Shown here: positions 58,968 to 64,000 of the stretch, one piece after another
How the letters are laid out: every line of letters begins with the position of its first letter
How positions within the stretch are numbered: the first letter of the stretch is position 1
Assembly: GCF_035621355.1 (NCBI RefSeq)
Contig: NZ_CP141769.1
Location: 1,984,001-2,048,000, forward strand
Direction of reading: 5' to 3'
Source: Thiobacillus sp. SCUT-2
GTDB taxonomy: Bacteria; Pseudomonadota; Gammaproteobacteria; Burkholderiales; Thiobacillaceae
DNA length: 64,000 nt
Notes under the pieces: generated by a model
Database searches by the model: none
Told to the model about the DNA's origin: nothing
The model's input: the letters and a program-made list of their open reading frames with translations, nothing else
Made by a program: the position numbers and the translations under genes

Positions 58968-59567
58968 TTACTTGCGCAGCGCCTTCTCGGTGGGCGTGAG
59001 CGCGTTGATGAACGCGGGCCGGCTGAACAGGCGCTCGCGGTACTTCAGCACCGGCGCGGCGACCTTCGGCAGTTCGATGCCGTAGTGCTCGAGGCGCCAC
59101 AGCAGCGGGGCAATGGCCACGTCGAGCATGGAAAACTCGTCGTTCATCAGGTATTTCTGCCGGGTGAGGATGGGCGTCAGCTGCGAGAGGCTGTCGCGGA
59201 TCTCCTGGCGCGCCTTGTCGGATGCCTTGCTGAGGCTGTGCTCGAGCGTGTTGACGTGGCTGAACAGGTCGTGCTCGAAGTTGAACAGCACCAGACGGGC
59301 GCGCGCGCGCATGACGGGATCCGGCGGCATCAGCTGCGGATGCGGAAAGCGCTCGTCGATGTATTCGTTGATGATGTTCGATTCGGTGAGGACGAGGTCG
59401 CGCTCGACGAGCACGGGCATCTTGCCGCTGGGGCTGATGCTGGCGATTTCTTCCGGCTTGTTGTGCATGTCGACATCGATGATCTCGAAGTCCATGTCCT
59501 TTTCGTACAGGACGATGCGGCAGCGGTGGCTGTAGGGGTCGGTGCTGCCGGAATACAGGGTCATCAT
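58968..59567 (-). CDS. sspA: Stringent starvation protein A
   Basis: 199-residue RNA-polymerase-associated protein with a glutathione-S-transferase fold. The N-terminal thioredoxin-like part (MMTLYSGSTDPYSHRCRIVL, IDVDMHNKPEEI, SGKMPVLVERDLVLTES) and an all-helical C-terminal part are clear. It precedes sspB by 13 bp. The cytochrome bc1 operon lies upstream on the same strand behind a terminator. Confidence 0.94.
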   Translation of the reverse strand: MMTLYSGSTDPYSHRCRIVLYEKDMDFEIIDVDMHNKPEEIASISPSGKMPVLVERDLVLTESNIINEYIDERFPHPQLMPPDPVMRARARLVLFNFEHDLFSHVNTLEHSLSKASDKARQEIRDSLSQLTPILTRQKYLMNDEFSMLDVAIAPLLWRLEHYGIELPKVAAPVLKYRERLFSRPAFINALTPTEKALRK

Positions 59568-59612
59568 GGCGGGGGGCTCCCTATCGTGTTCCAGGTGTTG
59601 CTTCTGTTAAGG

Positions 59613-59652
59613 CATAAAACGCCAACAGCCGGACACTGTCCGGCTGTTGGCG
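59613..59652 (-). terminator. Terminator between petC and sspA
   Basis: A near-perfect long inverted repeat, 59620-59635 against 59637-59652 (core GCCAACAGCCGGAC), followed on the minus strand by TTTTAT. Confidence 0.88.
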
Positions 59653-59668
59653 AACGGCGTGGCCGGGT

Positions 59669-60394
59669 TCAGTGGACGTCTTTCCAGTACTCTTTCTTCA
59701 GGTAATAGGCCACCACGAAGAAGAACGCCAAGAATGCCAGCACGATCAGGCCGACTTTCTTGCGTTCGAGCTGGGCCGGCTCGCCCATCCAGGTCAGGTA
59801 GTTGACCAGGTCGCCGACCATGGCGTCGTACTCGGCCAGCGTGACGCTGCCCGGCTTGGCCAGTTCGAGGCGCTCGATCACTTCATGATCGCCTTCCTTC
59901 TTCCGGACCGGGACCATCTCGCCCTGCAGGCTCCACAGGACGTGCGGCATCGCGACCTTGTCGAACACCACGTTGTTCCAGCCGGTGGGACGGGAATCGT
60001 CGCGGTAGAAGCTGCGCAGGTAGGTGTACAGCCAGTCGGAGCCGCGCGCACGGGCAACGACGCTCAGGTCGGGCGGCGCCGAGCCGAACCACAGCTTGGC
60101 TTCCTTCTTGTTCATGCCGACGGTCATGGTCTCGCCCGGCTTCTCGGCGGCGAACATCAGGTTGTCCTTGATCTGCTCCTCGGTCAGGCCGAGGTCTTCC
60201 ATGCGCGCGTAACGCATGGCGGACGCGCTGTGGCAGTTCAGGCAGTAGTTGACGAAGATGCGGGCGCCGCGCTGCAGGGACTCGTGATCGGACAGGTTGA
60301 CCGGCGCCTTGTCGAGAGGCGGCCCTTCCTCGGAGGCAAACGCGATGACGGGCACCGCAACCAGCAGCAACAGAAATTTTTTCAAGCGTTTCAT
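59669..60394 (-). CDS. petC: Ubiquinol-cytochrome c reductase, cytochrome c1 subunit
   Basis: 241 residues with a signal peptide, the haem c site CLNCH (about residue 51) and a distal methionine region, and a C-terminal membrane anchor (VGLIVLAFLAFFFVVAYYL). It is the electron exit of the bc1 complex to soluble cytochrome c. Third gene of petABC, ending at a strong terminator. Confidence 0.95.
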   Translation of the reverse strand: MKRLKKFLLLLVAVPVIAFASEEGPPLDKAPVNLSDHESLQRGARIFVNYCLNCHSASAMRYARMEDLGLTEEQIKDNLMFAAEKPGETMTVGMNKKEAKLWFGSAPPDLSVVARARGSDWLYTYLRSFYRDDSRPTGWNNVVFDKVAMPHVLWSLQGEMVPVRKKEGDHEVIERLELAKPGSVTLAEYDAMVGDLVNYLTWMGEPAQLERKKVGLIVLAFLAFFFVVAYYLKKEYWKDVH

Positions 60395-60396
60395 TT

Positions 60397-61629
60397 TTAG
60401 CCAGTCACCCTTTCCGGTTCCGGTTTGGTTTTGTCAATCGCGGTATACCAAGGCATCAACAGGAAGAACAAGAAATAGATCACCGAGAACGTCTGGGCAA
60501 TGATCGTGGCCACCGGGGACGGCGGCAGCAGGCCGAGATAACCCAGGCCGACGAACGCCACGATGAACAGGGCCAGCGCGATCTTGTAGATCGGGCCGCG
60601 ATAGCGGATCGACTTCACCTTGCCGCGGTCGAGCCAGGGCAGGAAGAACATCAGCACGATCGACAGGCCCATCGCGACGACGCCGGGGAACTGCGAACCG
60701 AACATCGGCGGCACGGCGCGGAGGATCGCGTAGAACGGGGTGAAGTACCACAGCGGCGCGATGTGCGGCGGGGTCTTCAGCGGGTCGGCCGGGATGAAGT
60801 TGTTGGCTTCGAGGAAGTAGCCGCCCATCGTCGGACCGAAGAACACGATCGCCGAGAAGACCATCAGGAAGACGATCACGCCGACGATGTCCTTCACCGT
60901 GTAGTAGGGATGGAACGGAATGCCGTCGAGCGGGATGCCATTGGCGTCCTTCTTCTTCTTGATCTCGATGCCGTCGGGGTTGTTGGAGCCGACTTCGTGC
61001 AGCGCGACCAGGTGCACCGCGACCAGGGCGATCAGCACCAGCGGCAGCGCGATGACGTGGAACGCGAAGAAGCGGTTGAGCGTCGCGTCGGAAATGACGT
61101 AGTCGCCGCGAATCCAGATCGACAGGTCTTCACCGATGAAGGGCACGGCAGCGAACAGGTTGACGATCACCTGCGCACCCCAGAAGGACATCTGGCCCCA
61201 GGGCAGCAGGTAGCCCAGGAAGGCCTCGGCCATCAGCGCGAGATAGATCAGCACGCCGAAGATCCAGATCAGCTCGCGCGGCTTGCGGTAGGAACCGTAC
61301 ATCAGGCCGCGGAACATGTGCAGGTAGACGACGACGAAGAACATCGAGGCGCCGGTGGAGTGCATGTAGCGGATCAGCCAGCCCCAGTCGACGTCGCGCA
61401 TGATGTACTCGACGGAACCGAAGGCGAGCTCCGAGTCCGGCTTGTAGTTCATGGTGAGGAAGATGCCGGTGACGATCTGCATCACCAGCACGAGCAGCGC
61501 CAGCGAGCCGAAGAAGTACCAGAAGTTGAAGTTCTTGGGCGCGTAGTACTCGGAGAGGTGCGCCTTGTAGGTGGAGGTGAGGGGGAAGCGGTCGTCGATC
61601 CATCCCACCAGCTTTTGCAGGGCAGACAT
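60397..61629 (-). CDS. petB: Ubiquinol-cytochrome c reductase, cytochrome b subunit
   Basis: 410-residue eight-helix membrane protein carrying both b haems. The haem ligands (RYMHSTGASMFF, VYLHMFRGLMYGSY, FFAFHVIALPL, VAVHLVALHEVGSNNP) and the Qo-site sequence corresponding to PEWY-type in TPPHIAPLWYFTPFYAILR are present (here APLWY). It lies between the Rieske and cytochrome c1 genes with two-base gaps. Confidence 0.96.
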   Translation of the reverse strand: MSALQKLVGWIDDRFPLTSTYKAHLSEYYAPKNFNFWYFFGSLALLVLVMQIVTGIFLTMNYKPDSELAFGSVEYIMRDVDWGWLIRYMHSTGASMFFVVVYLHMFRGLMYGSYRKPRELIWIFGVLIYLALMAEAFLGYLLPWGQMSFWGAQVIVNLFAAVPFIGEDLSIWIRGDYVISDATLNRFFAFHVIALPLVLIALVAVHLVALHEVGSNNPDGIEIKKKKDANGIPLDGIPFHPYYTVKDIVGVIVFLMVFSAIVFFGPTMGGYFLEANNFIPADPLKTPPHIAPLWYFTPFYAILRAVPPMFGSQFPGVVAMGLSIVLMFFLPWLDRGKVKSIRYRGPIYKIALALFIVAFVGLGYLGLLPPSPVATIIAQTFSVIYFLFFLLMPWYTAIDKTKPEPERVTG

Positions 61630-61632
61630 TTA

Positions 61633-62238
61633 TTAAGCTCCTTTTTTGTCCACACCGATCAGCAATTTGGTCTCGCTGAGGTATTGATGAGGCGGGATAA
61701 GCAGGTTGATCGGCGCCGGCACGTTCTTGAACACGCGGGCAGCCAGGTCGAAGCGCGAGCCGTGGCAGGGGCAGAGGAAGCCGCCCGGCCAGTCCGCGCC
61801 CAGGTCGGCGGCGCCGACTTCCTTGCGGTAGGTCGGCGAGCAGCCGAGGTGGGTGCAGATGCCCACCGCCACCAGGAACTCGGGCTTGATCGAGCGGGTC
61901 GCATTCTTGCAGTACGGGGGCTGCTGCGGCTGCTCGCTGTTGGGGTCGACCAGCTTGTCGTCGTGCTTGCCGAGCAGGTCGAGCATTTCCTTGGTGCGGT
62001 TGACGATCCACACGGGCTTGCCGCGCCATTCCGCGGTCAGCAGCATGCCGGGCTCGACCTTGCTGATGTCGACTTCCACCGGTGCGCCCGCCGCTTTCGC
62101 GCGCGCGCTCGGCAGCATGCTCATCACCAGCGGCACGGCCACGCCCGCCACTGCGACCCCGCCAACGGCGCTGGTCGCGGCGATCAGGAATTTTCGTTTA
62201 CGTGTGTCCACTTTTTGCCCTTCGGCTTCCTGGCTCAT
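61633..62238 (-). CDS. petA: Ubiquinol-cytochrome c reductase, Rieske iron-sulfur subunit
   Basis: 201 residues. An N-terminal twin-arginine-like segment (TRKRKFLIAATSAVGG) acts as signal-anchor. The Rieske cluster ligands are in CTHLGCSP and CPCHGSRFD. First gene of the petABC operon; it is divergent from the HtrA-like gene. Confidence 0.95.
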   Translation of the reverse strand: MSQEAEGQKVDTRKRKFLIAATSAVGGVAVAGVAVPLVMSMLPSARAKAAGAPVEVDISKVEPGMLLTAEWRGKPVWIVNRTKEMLDLLGKHDDKLVDPNSEQPQQPPYCKNATRSIKPEFLVAVGICTHLGCSPTYRKEVGAADLGADWPGGFLCPCHGSRFDLAARVFKNVPAPINLLIPPHQYLSETKLLIGVDKKGA

Positions 62239-62344
62239 GTTTCCCTAACCTGAACGTGTTGCGATAAAACCGGCATTCTAACCAAATTGCCGCCCCGACC
62301 GGAAGCCTGTTGTGGGCATGGCGCAACGCCCGGCGGCGCTGGGC

Positions 62345-62350
62345 TATAAT
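62345..62350 (+). promoter_or_regulatory. Possible -10 element of the HtrA-like gene
   Basis: A perfect TATAAT about 43 bp before the ATG at 62393. I see no good -35 at 16-18 bp upstream, so this is only a partial promoter match. Confidence 0.3.
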
Positions 62351-62392
62351 CTGCGGGCCGCAAGTCACGGCAAGTCTCTGAATTTAATCAAA

Positions 62393-63577
62393 ATGCAAAT
62401 TCGCAAATTCTGGCTGCTGTTCGCCCAGACCACGACGGTGGCGCTGGGGGTGCTGTTCATCGTCGCGCTGTTCAAGCCCGAACTGCTGCACTGGCAGCCG
62501 CAGGGGGCCAGCCTCACGATCAACCAGGCGACCCAGCCGGTCGTCCGCGCGCCCACCCCGGTGGAATCGTTCGCGCCCGCGGCGCAGAAGGTGATCCCCG
62601 CGGTGGTCAACGTCTTCACGCAGCAGAAGGTCAGCAGCCCCGCCCACCCTGCCCTGCAGGATCCGATCTTCCGCTACTTCTTCGGCGACCGCGTCGACCC
62701 GCGCCCGCGCGAGGTGTCCAACCTCGGGTCCGGGGTGATCGTCAGCCCCAACGGCTACATCCTCACCAACGAGCATGTCGTCGAGGCCGCCGACCAGATC
62801 GAGGTCGCACTGTCCGACGGCAAGACCGTCCCCGCACGCGTGGTCGGCGCGGATCCGGAAACCGATCTCGCGGTGCTGAAAATCGACGCCACCAACCTTC
62901 CCGCCATCACCTTCGCCGAAGCGGACAGCCTCAAGGTCGGCGACTGGGTGCTGGCGGTGGGCAACCCCTTCGGCGTCGGCCAGACCGTCACCGCCGGCAT
63001 CGTCAGCGCGCTCGGCCGCACGCATCTCGGCATCAACACCTTCGAGAACTTCATCCAGACCGACGCCGCGATTAACCCCGGCAACTCGGGCGGCGCGCTG
63101 GTCGACGCGACGGGCAACCTGGTCGGCATCAACAGCGCGATCTATTCCCGCACCGGCGGATCGCAGGGCATCGGCTTCGCCATTCCGGTCAGCATCGCGC
63201 GCCAGGTCATGGAGCAGATCATCAAGACCGGCAGCGTGACGCGCGGCTGGGTCGGCGTCGAGGTCCAGGACCTCAGCCCCGAGCTCGCGGAATCGTTCAG
63301 CCTGAAGAATGCACAGGGTGCGCTGATCGCCGGCGTCCTCAAGGGCGGCCCGGCCGACGCTGGCGGCGTGCGGCCGGGCGATGTGCTGCTCGCGGTGAAC
63401 GGCCGCGCGGTGTCGGACTCGGCGTCGCTGCTCAACCTGATCGCCGCACTGAAGCCCGGCGCCAGCGCGGACCTGACCGTGGCACGCAAACAACAGTCGC
63501 TGGATCTCAAGGTCCAGGTCGGCCGCCGTCCCATCCAGCGGACGGTCGAGCAGCCCCAGGAACCCGAGGCCAACTGA
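62393..63577 (+). CDS. Membrane-anchored HtrA/DegS-like serine protease
   Basis: 394-residue periplasmic protease. One N-terminal membrane helix (FWLLFAQTTTVALGVLFIVA) anchors it, and a trypsin-like domain follows with the triad His in TNEHVV, Asp in ETDLAVLK and Ser in NPGNSGGALV. A single PDZ domain (about residues 285-375, GVLKGGPADAGGVRPGDV) completes it. One PDZ plus a membrane anchor matches DegS rather than DegP. ATG 62393 is chosen because the hydrophobic anchor begins there. DegS cleaves anti-sigma factors; whether this one does is not shown. Confidence 0.92.
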   Translation: MQIRKFWLLFAQTTTVALGVLFIVALFKPELLHWQPQGASLTINQATQPVVRAPTPVESFAPAAQKVIPAVVNVFTQQKVSSPAHPALQDPIFRYFFGDRVDPRPREVSNLGSGVIVSPNGYILTNEHVVEAADQIEVALSDGKTVPARVVGADPETDLAVLKIDATNLPAITFAEADSLKVGDWVLAVGNPFGVGQTVTAGIVSALGRTHLGINTFENFIQTDAAINPGNSGGALVDATGNLVGINSAIYSRTGGSQGIGFAIPVSIARQVMEQIIKTGSVTRGWVGVEVQDLSPELAESFSLKNAQGALIAGVLKGGPADAGGVRPGDVLLAVNGRAVSDSASLLNLIAALKPGASADLTVARKQQSLDLKVQVGRRPIQRTVEQPQEPEAN

Positions 63578-63644
63578 GCGCAAGCAGCCCGGCGACGACG
63601 CGCGCGCAGGGCACCGGCGCGCGGCACCGGGGCGGCGTCGCTGC

Positions 63645-64000
63645 TCAGACGCGGATGTAGGTCCAGCCCTGCTGCAGGCGGGTCACGATCTCGCCGATGG
63701 CGGTCGGTGTCGTCTGCGCGGCGCGGAGCAGTTTCACGTCCTGGCCTTCGCTGCGAAAGCGCGCGACGGACTGGCCGCACGCCACCCATTGCAGGTTGGG
63801 GTGACGCGCCTTCATCTGCGCGATGCGTGCCGCATAGGGATTGTGGTCCGCGCGCAGCAGGTCGATTCCCTGGCTGTTGACGATCACCTCGAGCTGCATC
63901 GTCCTTCCCCGCTGCCGCGCTGCGTCGAGCAGGCCTTCCGCCTGGTCGAGCAGCGCCTCCATCTTGCCGGGCGTGCCGCTGTCGAGGTGCAGCAGGATCC
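63645..64000 (-). CDS. DsrE/DsrF-like protein (partial, 5' end outside window)
   Basis: The visible 118 residues read ILLHLDSGTPGKMEALLDQA and then EVIVNSQGIDLLRAD, VACGQSVARF and EIVTRLQQGWTYIRV. This is the DsrE/F-like fold of small sulfur-relay or unknown proteins. An internal ATG at 63962 opens a 105-codon frame, but the coding pattern clearly continues through the window edge, so the true start lies outside. The cysteine in WVACGQS is the only one seen and lies where DsrE-type proteins carry a reactive cysteine. Confidence 0.75.
   Translation of the reverse strand, partial: ILLHLDSGTPGKMEALLDQAEGLLDAARQRGRTMQLEVIVNSQGIDLLRADHNPYAARIAQMKARHPNLQWVACGQSVARFRSEGQDVKLLRAAQTTPTAIGEIVTRLQQGWTYIRV

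Overview
The window looks like a chromosomal segment of a high-GC betaproteobacterium. The evidence is the gene order sspB-sspA-petCBA, the PilS/PilR pair behind a PP0621-type small protein, the 16S-Ile-Ala-23S-5S operon, and an exopolysaccharide locus of the epsDEFGL/xrtB type paired with PEP-CTERM proteins. A relative of Thiobacillus or another Nitrosomonadales is my best guess; that is inference from gene content, not a search.

Layout. 1-5.7 kb: the end of a lolC-lolD lipoprotein-release operon, a YjbQ protein, an RpfE-type protein, rimO, a small membrane protein, a ZIP transporter and a ComEA-like secreted protein. 5.9-11.8 kb: one complete rRNA operon on the minus strand, preceded by tRNA-fMet with its own promoter. 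The 23S gene carries a ~120-nt intervening sequence with a perfect 17-bp stem. 12-19.5 kb: housekeeping and unknown genes, including an iron alcohol dehydrogenase, LemA plus a GIDE-like protein with an EF-hand, an HTH/ferredoxin-reductase fusion, recJ and a rhomboid protease.

19.5-52.2 kb: a long minus-strand exopolysaccharide region. Transcription runs from the polyprenyl-phosphate sugar transferase (52 kb) toward galE (19.6 kb). epsD, a CAAX-type protease, epsL, epsE, epsF, epsG, xrtB and epsI give assembly, export and the exosortase. A polymerase/ligase, a glycoside hydrolase, a flippase, several glycosyltransferases, an acetyltransferase and a sulfotransferase follow. gmd, fcl, rfbB, rfbA, rfbC, rfbD and galE supply GDP-fucose, dTDP-rhamnose and UDP-galactose. 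Within this region lie a double beta-barrel outer-membrane protein, a PEP-CTERM protein and a decayed partial copy of the sugar transferase. A four-helix-bundle protein of the 23S-intervening-sequence family sits between rfbA and rfbB, bounded by heptanucleotide repeats that have rewritten the ends of both neighbours.

52.3-58.4 kb: three further PEP-CTERM genes around pilS-pilR. Upstream of three PEP-CTERM transcription units I see the same 18-bp element (GTGTAAA-N5-YCGAC) followed 70-100 bp later by a sigma-54 -24/-12 promoter, so they look like one regulon. 58.4-64 kb: tRNA-Thr, sspB, sspA, the cytochrome bc1 operon petABC, a membrane-anchored HtrA/DegS-like protease and the start of a DsrE-like gene.

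I found no insertion sequence transposase, prophage, CRISPR array or complete new defence system. The most unusual items are the 23S intervening sequence together with the repeat-bounded four-helix-bundle cassette, the PEP-CTERM sigma-54 regulon, and the FadL/OmpA-type barrel fusion.
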